A stretch of 64,000 nucleotides of DNA from MWDV01 sp002070715 (GTDB lineage: Bacteria > Verrucomicrobiota > Verrucomicrobiia > Limisphaerales > MWDV01): assembly GCA_035411585.1 (NCBI GenBank), contig DAONTI010000010.1, positions 55,112 to 119,111 on the forward strand, given 5' to 3'. Positions within the stretch are counted from its first letter, which is position 1. Every line of letters starts with the position of its first letter. The notes under the pieces are model-generated. The model made no database searches and was not told the DNA's origin. It saw only the letters and a program-made list of their open reading frames with translations. Shown here one piece after another: positions 8,581 through 16,972 of this stretch. Both the position numbers and the translations under genes were made by a program.

Positions 8581-10128
8581 ATGATTTCTATGAGATTAAG
8601 TTTAATGCGATGGCTGGGCATGCTCTGCATTGGAGGGGTGATGGCGGCGACAGCCCAGGGCGCCGGGGAGGTGGAGCAATTGCAACGGCAGTTGCGGGAG
8701 TTGCAGGAAAACTTTGAGCGGGTGATGCGCGAACAGCGGCAGCAGATCGAAGCCTTGCAACAGCAGGTGGAGCGGTTGCAAGCCCGCCAGCCGGCGCCGC
8801 CGGTCAAGGCTGAGTCTCCCCCGGTGGCGGAAGCTCCTGAAGAGTCCGATGCGGTCCGGCGCGGGTGGTCGCCCCCGGATCCCATCCGGATCGGACAAGG
8901 CGGGGCGTATATGGATATTGGATTGGTCGGGACGTTTGCGGTGGGCGGCTCCACCGCGCGGGATATTGAAGGCGGGACGCAATTGGGCGGGCACGATCCA
9001 AACCGGCGCGGGTTCACGGTGCAGGGGGTGGAAGTGGAATTCGAAGGGGCGGTGGATCCGTATTTCCGCGGCAGCGCCAATCTCAACTTTGCGATGGATG
9101 GGGAAGGGGAGTCGTTTGTCGAGTTGGAGGAGGCCTGGCTGGAAACGATGGCGTTGCCGGGGAATTTCCAATTGCGCGCGGGCCAGTTCCTGACGGATTT
9201 CGGCCGGTTGAATGGGCAGCACCCGCATCAATGGGCGTTTGTGGACGCGCCGCTGGTGACGGCGCGTTTCCTCGGTCCGGATGGGTTGCGGAATCCCGGG
9301 GCCCGGGTCTCGTGGCTGATGCCAACGCCGTTTTACTCGGAACTATTTCTCGCCGTGCAAAACAGTCACGGTGCGGGTGCCGCCGGGTTTCGCGGTGGCG
9401 GACATCATCACCACGGCGGCCATGGTGATTCCACGGCGTTGCCGCTGGGCTACCGGCACGCGGACAATGACCGTGGCATACGGGGCCTGGGGGATTTGCT
9501 ATGGTCACCGCGGTATGCGGTGTCGTTCGATGTGACGGAAACCCAAACCGTGCTCTTGGGCGCCAGCGCCGCTTGGGGGCCGAATGCCAGCGGCGGGCGC
9601 GGAGACACCACCACCCAAATTTACGGATTGGATGGTTACTGGAAATGGAAGCCGGCCAACGCGCACGGCGGTTTCCCTTTTGTCTCGTTCCAAACCGAAG
9701 GCCTGGTGCGTCGGTACGGACTGGGCGCGTTTGACTGGGCGGACGAAGCCCAGCCCCAAGTATTCACCGCGCCGCTGACCCCCGCCCGGTTGGGCCGCGA
9801 GACGGTCACGGATTACGGATTTTATGCGCAACTGCTCTATGGATTCCGCAAAGGCTGGGTCGCGGGACTGCGGTATGACGCGGTGACCGGCGAACGCGGG
9901 AAGTATGAAAAACTGGGGTTGACCGACGCCGACGGCGCCCCGTGGGGGCGCGACCCGCTCCGGCGCAAACGCTGGCGGCTCTCGCCCAACCTGACTTGGT
10001 ATCCGAGTGAATACTCGAAAATCCGGCTGCAATATAATTACGATGAGCGCGCGGACCTCGGCGCGGATCATTCGTTATGGTTGCAGTGGGAACTCCTGCT
10101 GGGCGCGCATGGGGCGCATCGTTTTTAG
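8581..10128 (+). CDS. Outer-membrane porin-like protein with N-terminal coiled coil and His-rich loop
   Basis: The product has 515 residues. A signal peptide (about 1-27, MRWLGMLCIGGVMAATAQG) is followed by a Gln/Glu-rich coiled coil (VEQLQRQLRELQENFERV to VERLQARQ, about 30-75) and a Pro linker. The remainder is a long beta-rich domain with alternating aromatic strands (FQLRAGQFLTDFGRLNG, GFYAQLLYGFRKGWVAGLRY) ending KIRLQYNYDERAD and LWLQWELLLGAHGAHRF, the pattern of an outer-membrane barrel. A loop near residue 273 reads GGGHHHHGGHGD, a good metal-binding site. With the following binding protein and permease, it probably brings zinc or a related metal across the outer membrane. Barrel membership is inferred from pattern, not alignment. 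Confidence 0.75.
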   Translation: MISMRLSLMRWLGMLCIGGVMAATAQGAGEVEQLQRQLRELQENFERVMREQRQQIEALQQQVERLQARQPAPPVKAESPPVAEAPEESDAVRRGWSPPDPIRIGQGGAYMDIGLVGTFAVGGSTARDIEGGTQLGGHDPNRRGFTVQGVEVEFEGAVDPYFRGSANLNFAMDGEGESFVELEEAWLETMALPGNFQLRAGQFLTDFGRLNGQHPHQWAFVDAPLVTARFLGPDGLRNPGARVSWLMPTPFYSELFLAVQNSHGAGAAGFRGGGHHHHGGHGDSTALPLGYRHADNDRGIRGLGDLLWSPRYAVSFDVTETQTVLLGASAAWGPNASGGRGDTTTQIYGLDGYWKWKPANAHGGFPFVSFQTEGLVRRYGLGAFDWADEAQPQVFTAPLTPARLGRETVTDYGFYAQLLYGFRKGWVAGLRYDAVTGERGKYEKLGLTDADGAPWGRDPLRRKRWRLSPNLTWYPSEYSKIRLQYNYDERADLGADHSLWLQWELLLGAHGAHRF

Positions 10129-10234
10129 TGCGGGTATGAATGGCAACAATCACCAAGCAAACATCGCCGATGAGAGGCGACCCGGCCATCGCATCCCCGG
10201 TTCCCAATCTGAATTTCGGGAAGACGATCCACCA

Positions 10235-11230
10235 ATGAAACCGGCCAAACGCAGAGCGGGTATCCCCGGCGGATCGCACCTGCTTCGGTTTCGTGCGGTC
10301 GCGGGGAGCGTGCTGCTGCTGGCGGCGACGATTGTCCACGCCAAACTCAACATTGTGGCGACCACCGCCGATCTGGCCGCGCTGGCGCAGGCCATCGGCG
10401 GCCAGGAGGTTGCGATCACCGCGCTGGCGCGGCCCACGGAAGATCCGCATTTTGTGGACGCCAAACCGAGCTTCATCGTCAAACTGTCCCGGGCCGATGC
10501 GCTGATTCACGGCGGGGCGGAGTTGGAATCCGCCTGGCTCGCGCCGTTGCTGGCCGGCGCGCGGAACGCAAAAATCCTCCCCGGCGCCCCCGGCAACATC
10601 CGGGCCTGTCAAGGCGTGCAAATGCTCGAAGTGCCGGATGCGTTGGACCGTTCCCACGGCGACATCCACGCGGCAGGCAACCCCCATTTTCTGGTGGCTC
10701 CGGAGAATGCCCGGATCGTGGCGACGCACCTCGCGGAGGTGTTCGGACAATTGGATCCGCCATCCGCCGCGTTGTATGCCGCGAACCGCAAGGCGTTCAC
10801 CGAACAGCTCGAGGCGCGACGGCGGGTTTGGCGGAACGCATTGGCGCCGTTCAAAGGCGCGCGGTTGGTGGCGTATCACAATTCCTGGCCCTATTTTGCC
10901 CGCGAGTTTGGTTTGGAAATCAGTTTGTTCCTCGAACCCAAGCCGGGCATCCCGCCGTCGGCCGCGCATCTGGCGATGGTGATGGCCCGGATGAAAGAGC
11001 AACAGGTGCGGGTGATTTTGCACGATCCGTATCTGGACCGGCGCACCGCGGAAACGGTGGCCCGGACCACCGGGGCGCGTGTGGTGAATGTCACCCAGTA
11101 TCCCGGCGGCGTGAAAGGCAGCGAGGGCGGCTATCTGGAAATGATGGATTACCTGGTCAACACACTGGCTCAAGCTCTGGCCGCCGCTTCCCCAGCGCCG
11201 CCGGCGGCGCCGGGCGCGCAACCGAAATGA
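10235..11230 (+). CDS. znuA: Metal (probably zinc) ABC transporter substrate-binding protein, ZnuA-like
   Basis: I start at the ATG at 10235, which opens a signal peptide (VAGSVLLLAATIVHA). The 331-residue product begins its mature part LNIVATTADLAALAQAIGG, the classic start of cluster A-I metal-binding proteins. The expected ligands are visible: DPHFVDAKPS, GNPHFLVAP, VAYHNSWPYFAREF and the late acidic HDPYLD. There is no His-rich loop inside this protein; the His-rich segment is in the neighbouring porin. It would carry Zn2+ (Mn2+ possible) in the periplasm to the permease encoded next, whose start overlaps its stop (ATGA, 11227-11230). Family assignment is firm; metal identity is inferred from context. 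Confidence 0.88.
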   Translation: MKPAKRRAGIPGGSHLLRFRAVAGSVLLLAATIVHAKLNIVATTADLAALAQAIGGQEVAITALARPTEDPHFVDAKPSFIVKLSRADALIHGGAELESAWLAPLLAGARNAKILPGAPGNIRACQGVQMLEVPDALDRSHGDIHAAGNPHFLVAPENARIVATHLAEVFGQLDPPSAALYAANRKAFTEQLEARRRVWRNALAPFKGARLVAYHNSWPYFAREFGLEISLFLEPKPGIPPSAAHLAMVMARMKEQQVRVILHDPYLDRRTAETVARTTGARVVNVTQYPGGVKGSEGGYLEMMDYLVNTLAQALAAASPAPPAAPGAQPK

Positions 11231-12102
11231 TTATGGACGTCAACGTGCCGTTGAGCTGGTCGGAAATCCTGGCGGTCATGCACCGGCCACTGGTGGCCTG
11301 TTTGTTGTTGCCGGGAATGCTCGTGTATTACGGGCTGCACATTGTGCGGCGGGGCATCATCTTTGTGGACCTGGCCCTGGCGCAGATTGCCACGCTGGGC
11401 ACGTGCGTCTGCCTTTTGCTGGGCCACGAAGCCACGGATCTGCATACCTATTATTGGTCGCTGGGATTCACCCTGGGCGGGGCGCTGATCTTTACGTTCA
11501 CGCGACCGCCCCGGCACGCGCGGGTGCCGTTGGAAGCGTTGGTGGGCATTGTGTACGTCGTCGCGGCAGCGGCGGGCATCCTGCTGCTCAGCAAGAGCGC
11601 CCACGGAAAGGAGGAACTCCAGAAAACGCTGGTGGGGGATTTGCTGACCGTGAGCTGGTCGCGCATCTGGATTACCGCCGGGTTGTACGCGGTCATCGGC
11701 GCGACGCATTGGACGTTCCGCCGGATTTTCATTGCCCTTTCCTTTCAGCCGGATTCGGCGCGGGCGCGCGGCCTGAAAGTGCGGCTGTGGGACTTCGTGT
11801 TCTACGCGCTGTTTGGGTTGGTGGTGACCAGTTTTGTCCACGTGGGCGGGGTGTTGCTCGTGTTCTCGTATCTGATTGTCCCGGCGGTCTGCGGCAATTA
11901 TTTGACGGCGTCGCTGCGGGCGGCGTTGGGGATCGGCTGGCTGGTGGCCACCGTTTCGAGCGGGGCGGGATTGTATGCGTCTTATCGTTGGGATGTGCCG
12001 ACCGGCGCGGCGGTGGTCTGCGCGTTGGGGGTGGCGCTGTTGTTGGCGGTGATCCTGGCCGGCTGGCGCGAGCGAAAAAGCCGTATCGCCGCAGCCAAGT
12101 AA
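11227..12102 (+). CDS. znuB: Metal ABC transporter permease, ZnuB/ABC-3 family
   Basis: The ATG at 11227 overlaps the binding-protein stop by 4 bp; a second ATG lies at 11233. The 291-residue protein is very hydrophobic, with about eight membrane segments. It has ABC-3 family landmarks: GMLVYYGLHIVRRGIIFVDL near the N-terminus, LALAQIATLG, the LEALVGIVYVVAAAAGILLL segment, and a late GVLLVFSYLIVPAV helix. It would form the inner-membrane channel for the metal delivered by the upstream protein. No ATPase gene (ZnuC type) follows or precedes it in the window; the next gene is convergent. The energising subunit must be encoded elsewhere or shared. Confidence 0.9.
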   Translation: MIMDVNVPLSWSEILAVMHRPLVACLLLPGMLVYYGLHIVRRGIIFVDLALAQIATLGTCVCLLLGHEATDLHTYYWSLGFTLGGALIFTFTRPPRHARVPLEALVGIVYVVAAAAGILLLSKSAHGKEELQKTLVGDLLTVSWSRIWITAGLYAVIGATHWTFRRIFIALSFQPDSARARGLKVRLWDFVFYALFGLVVTSFVHVGGVLLVFSYLIVPAVCGNYLTASLRAALGIGWLVATVSSGAGLYASYRWDVPTGAAVVCALGVALLLAVILAGWRERKSRIAAAK

Positions 12103-12328
12103 AACCCGTCTCCCGGGCGCCGGAAATCTTTGCCGCTTTGGCCTCGCGCCCGGCGCATTTGCGGGAAAGCACTTTCATCAACCGGCCACGGTCGTTGGTC
12201 CTTGGTGAGTTCACGGCCAACGAATGTTCGCTGCCGTGCGTCGCATGGTCCAGGCACACGGCCGCCACAGGGAATGAACCCTCGGAGGTCTTGCGAGCGG
12301 TGGTTTTGGTGTTCGCGTCGGAAAAAAT

Positions 12329-13321
12329 CTAACGCGATGAGGCCCGGGCGGTTTTTATCGGACTTCGCCGGCGGGTTGGCGGCGTTTTTGCCGAACAACT
12401 TGGTGTGGCGAGTAGGCGCTCGATTTCCCGACGCCGGGGGATGGAGGTTTGAGCCCCGACCCGCGTCACGGAAATCGCCGCCGCCGCGCAGGCAAAGCGC
12501 GCCGCTTCCGCCAATGTCCGGCGTTCGGCCAGAGCCACCGCCAACGTGCCGTTGAAAACATCGCCCGCCGCGGTGGTGTCCACCGGTTTGACTTTGAAGG
12601 CCGGGATCAAGGCGTGGCCCTCTGACCCGGCGATCAACGCACCCCGCGCGCCCAGCGTGATGATGACATGGCGCACCCCCCGGGCGAGCAGTTTCCCGGC
12701 GGCCTTAACGGCGGTGGCCGGGCTGGTGACCGTCATTCCCGTGAGCAGTCCCGCTTCGCTTTCATTGGGCGTCAGCAGATACACTTGGCGGAGCAACTTG
12801 TCCGGGAGCGGCCGGGCGGGGGCGGGATTCAAAATGACCCGCGCGCCGGCGGCCACCGCCAGGTCCGCGGCGGCTTGAACCGTGTTCAGGGGCGTTTCCA
12901 GTTGGAGCAGTAACACGCTCGCCCCGCGCAAGGCGCTTTTGGCTTTGACCACATCCGCCGGCGTCAGTTTCCCATTGGCGCCGGAGGCCACCGCGATGCT
13001 GTTTTCGCCGTCCTTGCCCACAAAGATCAGGGCCACACCCGAGGGGTGGGTCCGGTCGCGGATCACGTGCTTGACGTTGAGGCCGTCCGCCCGGAAGCCG
13101 GCCAGGGCACGATCGCCAAACATATCCCGGCCCACGCGCGCGACGAACGTGACCGCGCCGCCGGCGCGCGCGGCGGCCACGGCTTGATTGGCCCCCTTGC
13201 CGCCGGCGGCGATGGCGAATTCGCCGCCCAACAACGTCTCGCCCGGTTTGGGGATGCGGTCCAGTTTGATGATCATGTCGGTGTTGGAACTGCCGACCAC
13301 CACGAGGGAAGGCTTGCTCAT
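12329..13321 (-). CDS. rbsK: Ribokinase (PfkB family)
   Basis: The protein has 330 residues and starts MSKPSLVVVGSSNTDMIIKL. PfkB signatures are clear: GGKGANQAVAAARAGG near residue 42, NPAPARPLP, LTPNESEA, and the C-terminal anion hole with the catalytic base, DTTAAGDVFNGTLAVAL (Asp at about 251). It phosphorylates ribose to ribose-5-phosphate with ATP in the cytoplasm. It lies 60 bp downstream of a GRP-type sugar transporter gene on the same strand, so uptake and phosphorylation are probably coupled. After about residue 305 the sequence becomes a basic, low-complexity tail (SAKTPPTRRRSPIKTARASS) absent from typical ribokinases of about 305 residues, suggesting a lost stop or late frameshift. 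A related sugar kinase specificity cannot be excluded. Confidence 0.9.
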   Translation of the reverse strand: MSKPSLVVVGSSNTDMIIKLDRIPKPGETLLGGEFAIAAGGKGANQAVAAARAGGAVTFVARVGRDMFGDRALAGFRADGLNVKHVIRDRTHPSGVALIFVGKDGENSIAVASGANGKLTPADVVKAKSALRGASVLLLQLETPLNTVQAAADLAVAAGARVILNPAPARPLPDKLLRQVYLLTPNESEAGLLTGMTVTSPATAVKAAGKLLARGVRHVIITLGARGALIAGSEGHALIPAFKVKPVDTTAAGDVFNGTLAVALAERRTLAEAARFACAAAAISVTRVGAQTSIPRRREIERLLATPSCSAKTPPTRRRSPIKTARASSR

Positions 13322-13381
13322 AATCGGAAATCAAGTGCGTTGGTTCAACGGGATGGAAACGATGGCTGCATCCGGCGGACC

Positions 13382-14392
13382 TCAGAGTTTGGACGCGATC
13401 AGGATCCCCAGACCCAGCAGGTAGAAGAAAAACATCGCGCCCAGAAGCGAGTTGGTGCCGCGCGGCGCGCCCTTGAATTCCTTCCAGATGAAGACGCCCC
13501 AAAACGCGCCAATCATGGTGGCGCCCTGGCCCAGTCCGTAGGCCAGCGCGGGATCGGCGGCGTTGGCGGCAATGATGCTGAAGCTCATGCCCAGGTTCCA
13601 AATCATGCCGCCCAAAATGCCGATCAAATGCAGGCGGACGTTGCCTTTGCGAAAATAATCGCCAAAAGCCACCGGGGCGCCGGAGAGCGGTTTGACCATC
13701 ATCACGCTGTTCCAGATGAAATTGGACAGCAACACGCCGGCGGAAAAGGCCACGATGGCGGTGTAGGGACTCAGTTTGCCCGCTTCCAACATCTGGGTTT
13801 CGCCCTCCATGCGCCCCATGGCTTGCGCGACAAAGGCGTAGAACCACCCCATCAGCAAGCCGGCCACCACGGAAATGACAATGCCCTTGGTGGGCGTTTT
13901 TTGGCTGGTGCTGGCCAGGCGTTTGTAAGCCAGTCCGTCCAGAATGATGGCGATCACCACGCCCGCCACTCCCAGGGCCAGCATGGGGACGTTGCCTTGT
14001 CCGGTGACGACGTAGGTTGTAATGACCCCCAAAACCAGGGCCAGGCCGACGCCGACCGGGAAAGCCACCGCCATGCCCGCAATGTCAATGGCCGCGACGA
14101 GCAGGATGTTGGAGAGATTGAAGACCACTCCGCCCAGAAAAGCCGAGCCCAGCCATTTGGCGTCGGCCTGCTGCAAATCCGCCAGGAACCCGCGCCCCCC
14201 GGCGCCGGTACTGCCCATGGTAAACGCGAGAATGAGCGCCAGCAAAAGGACGCCGATGGCGTAGTCCCAATAAAACAATTGGAAGCGCCACTCCCGGGTG
14301 GCCAGCTTTTGGGTGTTCGCCCACGATCCCCAGCACAGCATGGTGATCACACACATGAAAACCGCGAGCGGATAGGATTCGACAATGACCAT
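13382..14392 (-). CDS. GRP-family sugar transporter (drug/metabolite superfamily)
   Basis: I start at the ATG at 14392 (MVIVESYPLAVFMCVITMLC), preceded by AGAAAGG at good spacing; the frame is open to 14482 upstream. The 336-residue product has about ten hydrophobic helices. GSWANTQKL near the N-terminus, the WDYAIGVLLLAL helix and FGDYFRKGNVRLHLIGILGG followed by GQGATMIGAFWGVFIWKEFKG match glucose/ribose-porter type GRP transporters. It probably imports a monosaccharide by proton symport. It is the first gene of a two-gene unit with ribokinase, which suggests ribose as substrate (inference). Confidence 0.85.
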   Translation of the reverse strand: MVIVESYPLAVFMCVITMLCWGSWANTQKLATREWRFQLFYWDYAIGVLLLALILAFTMGSTGAGGRGFLADLQQADAKWLGSAFLGGVVFNLSNILLVAAIDIAGMAVAFPVGVGLALVLGVITTYVVTGQGNVPMLALGVAGVVIAIILDGLAYKRLASTSQKTPTKGIVISVVAGLLMGWFYAFVAQAMGRMEGETQMLEAGKLSPYTAIVAFSAGVLLSNFIWNSVMMVKPLSGAPVAFGDYFRKGNVRLHLIGILGGMIWNLGMSFSIIAANAADPALAYGLGQGATMIGAFWGVFIWKEFKGAPRGTNSLLGAMFFFYLLGLGILIASKL

Positions 14393-14574
14393 ACGTTGAC
14401 CTTTCTCTTCGGATGTTGGGTGGTTGTTTTGGTGCGATTTCGCTTCCACCGCAGTCTGAGGCAGCCCGGGCCGTTCTGTCAAATCCTGACTCGCCCTCCG
14501 ACTGCCGCTCCGGCAGCACCGGCGGGGGCAAGGGCCGTCACGCGCATTATTGTGGTTGCCGTCGGGAAATCGGA

Positions 14575-14603
14575 TTGACCGTGGTCAGTTCCGGCGGCAG
14601 GCT
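14575..14603 (+). promoter_or_regulatory. Candidate promoter upstream of the URO-D family gene
   Basis: TTGACC, 17 bp and CAGGCT lie about 45 bp before the ATG at 14648. The -35 is good and the -10 poor, but the same xAGGxT type -10 occurs at 3816-3844 and 15959-15987. This is a weak pattern match only. Confidence 0.22.
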
Positions 14604-14647
14604 GCGCGTATGACGATGATTGATTTTGGCAACCTCCTCCCGCTCCC

Positions 14648-15874
14648 ATGACCTCGCGCGAACGCATCCTCACGGCTTTGAACCACCAGGTCCCCGACCG
14701 GGTGCCGGTGGATTTCTCAGGACACCGGTCCTCCGGCATCGCCGCCATGGCGTACGCGCGGTTGCGCGAATTTCTCGGTCTGCCCCGGAAACCGATCCGG
14801 GTTTATGATCCGGTGCAGCAACTGGCCATTGTGGACGAGGATGTGTTGACGCGCTTCCGCGTGGATACCATCGAACTGGGCCGCGCGTTCGCCCGTGAAG
14901 ATCATTGGTGGACCGAATGGACATTGCCCGACGGGACGCCGTGTCTCATGCCCGTCTGGGCGAAACCCGAGTGGGTGGCGGACGAATGGGTGTTGCGCTC
15001 CGCCCGCACGGGACGCGTCATTGCGCAGATGCCCGATGGCGTCTGGTATTTCGAGCAGGCGCATTTTCCGTTCCTGGAACACGAAGACTTGGACCAGCTC
15101 GAAGCCGAATTCTCCGAGTGCATGTGGTCGGCGGTGGCTTCGCCGCCCGGGCCCATCGTCGCCGGGCCGGACGGCGCTGAACGCCTGTCCGCGGGGGCGC
15201 GGCAATTGCGGGCGGAAACCGATCGCGCCATCATCGGCTTGTTCGGTGGCAACCTGCTCGAACTGGGCCAGTGGTTCTATCGCAACGACCAATTTTTCAT
15301 GCTGCTCGCCGCCGAGCCGGAGCGGGCGCACGCGTTTCTGGAACGGCTCACCGAAATTCACCTGCGCCAACTGGAACGCTTCGCCCGCGCGGTCGGGGGA
15401 CACATTGACCTCATCCTGTTCGGCGACGATCTGGGCATGCAAAAAGGTCCGCAGATTTCACCGGCGATGTATCGCGAATTTTTCCAACCGCGCCAGCAAC
15501 GTCTCTGGCGGCGCGCCCGGGAACTGATCCCCGCCCGCATCATGCTGCATTGCTGCGGCGGGGTGCGGGAGTTGTTGGACGGGTTGATTGAAGCCGGGTT
15601 GGAGGCCATCAATCCCGTGCAAATCACCTGTCGCGGCATGGACCCCGCCGGGTTGAAACGCGACTTTGGCCACCGGTTGACGTTTTGGGGCGGGGGCTGT
15701 GACACGCGGGACATGCTCAGTCACGGCACGCCGGCGCAAATCCGGGAGCATGTCCGCCGGTTGGTGGACCTGTGGCGCCCCGGCGGAGGCTTCGTTTTCC
15801 AGCAGGTCCACAACATCCTGGCGGATGTGCCTCCGGAAAACATCGTGGCCATGTTCGATGCCGTGAATGAGTGA
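14648..15874 (+). CDS. Uroporphyrinogen decarboxylase (URO-D) family protein
   Basis: The protein has 408 residues, longer than HemE (about 350). It opens MTSRERILTALNHQVPDRVP, the usual start of the URO-D/corrinoid-methyltransferase superfamily (compare MtaA/MtbA and CmuA relatives). A mid segment FGDDLGMQKGPQISPAMYREF and late segments LHCCGGVRELLDGLIEAGLE and NPVQITCRGMDP are typical of non-HemE members; the Cys-rich LHCCGG may help bind metal. The C-terminus GGFVFQQVHNILADVPPENI is also typical. Such proteins often move methyl groups or act in specialised sugar or aromatic metabolism, so function cannot be assigned further. It is divergent from the sugar transporter gene and stands alone. 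Confidence 0.85.
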   Translation: MTSRERILTALNHQVPDRVPVDFSGHRSSGIAAMAYARLREFLGLPRKPIRVYDPVQQLAIVDEDVLTRFRVDTIELGRAFAREDHWWTEWTLPDGTPCLMPVWAKPEWVADEWVLRSARTGRVIAQMPDGVWYFEQAHFPFLEHEDLDQLEAEFSECMWSAVASPPGPIVAGPDGAERLSAGARQLRAETDRAIIGLFGGNLLELGQWFYRNDQFFMLLAAEPERAHAFLERLTEIHLRQLERFARAVGGHIDLILFGDDLGMQKGPQISPAMYREFFQPRQQRLWRRARELIPARIMLHCCGGVRELLDGLIEAGLEAINPVQITCRGMDPAGLKRDFGHRLTFWGGGCDTRDMLSHGTPAQIREHVRRLVDLWRPGGGFVFQQVHNILADVPPENIVAMFDAVNE

Positions 15875-15958
15875 ACCCCGGACCGCCGGCCCAGGAAAGT
15901 ATCCAATCACCCGGCAAGCTAGGCATTGCTTGATGAATAAATATGCGGCATGTTGCCC

Positions 15959-15987
15959 TTGACGGAAAACGATTTTCCGGGCAGGAT
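15959..15987 (+). promoter_or_regulatory. Candidate promoter upstream of the pseudopilin/exoprotein cassette
   Basis: TTGACG, a 17 bp spacer and CAGGAT lie about 118 bp before the ATG at 16106. The spacer contains a small perfect hairpin (CGGAAAA, loop CGA, TTTTCCG, 15963-15979) that could be an operator. The string resembles the candidate promoter at 3816-3844. Confidence 0.25.
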
Positions 15988-16105
15988 GGGCCGCGAACAT
16001 GAACAAATTTTTTGTCCGTGAACAACCAAAACACAGTGTAACCAGCACGTAATCACATCGTTGAATCCGATCTTCCAGACACAACCGCAACCATACTCAT
16101 ACCAC

Positions 16106-16915
16106 ATGACCTGTTCTCCCTACTTACGTCGGCGCCGGTCGGCGTTCACCTTGATTGAATTACTAGTGGTCATTGCGATTATTGCCATCCTGGCGGCCAT
16201 GCTGTTGCCCGCCTTGGCCAAGGCCAAGGAAAAGGCCAAACGGCTGGGTTGCTTGAACAACTGCAAACAACTCGGCTTGGGCAGCCTGTTGTACGCGGCG
16301 GACAATGAGGGGCATCTGGCCGGCCACACGTGGAATTGGAATTCCGGGTATTATAATACCGCCTTGGGACAGATCAGGAGCGGTCTAAGTGACCGGGACG
16401 GGCGGGACGATGACATGAACTGGCTGTGGCCGACCTATGTGAAGAATGGCGTGGGCGGCGCGGGGCAGAGCAGTTATGTCTGTCCGGCCACGCGGAATGC
16501 GGTATCCACCAACCTCATACGGGATACGGTGGCCGGAGTGGATAAATTGCAACAACTCTGTGACAATGCCCGGACGCCCAAGGACACCCGGGGCCATAGT
16601 TATGAGTGTTTCGGGAATCTGACCGGCTCCCGGAAAAAGACCGAGCAAGCGGTGGCCGGCTGGACGATCATCAACTACAGGCAGGCGCTGGGCATCAAGC
16701 CGGGGGCCTCGCAGATTTTCCTGATCACCGACGCGGATGATGTCCCGGAGCCCGGCATCGGCGACAACGAGAATTATCCGGATCCAATGGACAACCACGG
16801 TGCGCTCGGCCAGAATGTGGTGTTTTGTGACGGCCATGCCGAATTTGTGAAGCAGAACCGCTGGCTCCACGTTTGGAACCTTTCCCACGACTCCAACCAT
16901 ACCAAGGGCGATTAA
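16106..16915 (+). CDS. Prepilin-type N-terminal cleavage/methylation protein (pseudopilin)
   Basis: I start at the ATG at 16106 (MTCSPYLRRRRS), which gives the usual short basic leader; the frame is open to 16061. The 269-residue product has FTLIELLVVIAIIAILAAM right after SA, then AKAKEKAKRLGCLNNCKQLG, a DDDMNWLWPTYV segment, SSYVCPATR and NHGALGQNVVFCDGHAEFV near the end. It is a close paralogue of the 2070-2828 protein. It lies 57 bp upstream of, and in line with, the giant exoprotein gene at 16973. It probably works as a pseudopilin in a type II-like secretion system, perhaps specific to its neighbour. Confidence 0.9.
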   Translation: MTCSPYLRRRRSAFTLIELLVVIAIIAILAAMLLPALAKAKEKAKRLGCLNNCKQLGLGSLLYAADNEGHLAGHTWNWNSGYYNTALGQIRSGLSDRDGRDDDMNWLWPTYVKNGVGGAGQSSYVCPATRNAVSTNLIRDTVAGVDKLQQLCDNARTPKDTRGHSYECFGNLTGSRKKTEQAVAGWTIINYRQALGIKPGASQIFLITDADDVPEPGIGDNENYPDPMDNHGALGQNVVFCDGHAEFVKQNRWLHVWNLSHDSNHTKGD

Positions 16916-16972
16916 ACCATAACCACGGCAATCGAAATTACACCAAAAACCAAACACAAACCCCAAGGACCA

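Noticed and set aside
10235..12102. Search for a hidden znuC ATPase in or around the metal transporter genes
   Set aside because: No Walker A (GxxGxGKS/T) or LSGGQ-type ABC signature occurs in any frame I read between 8000 and 12400.
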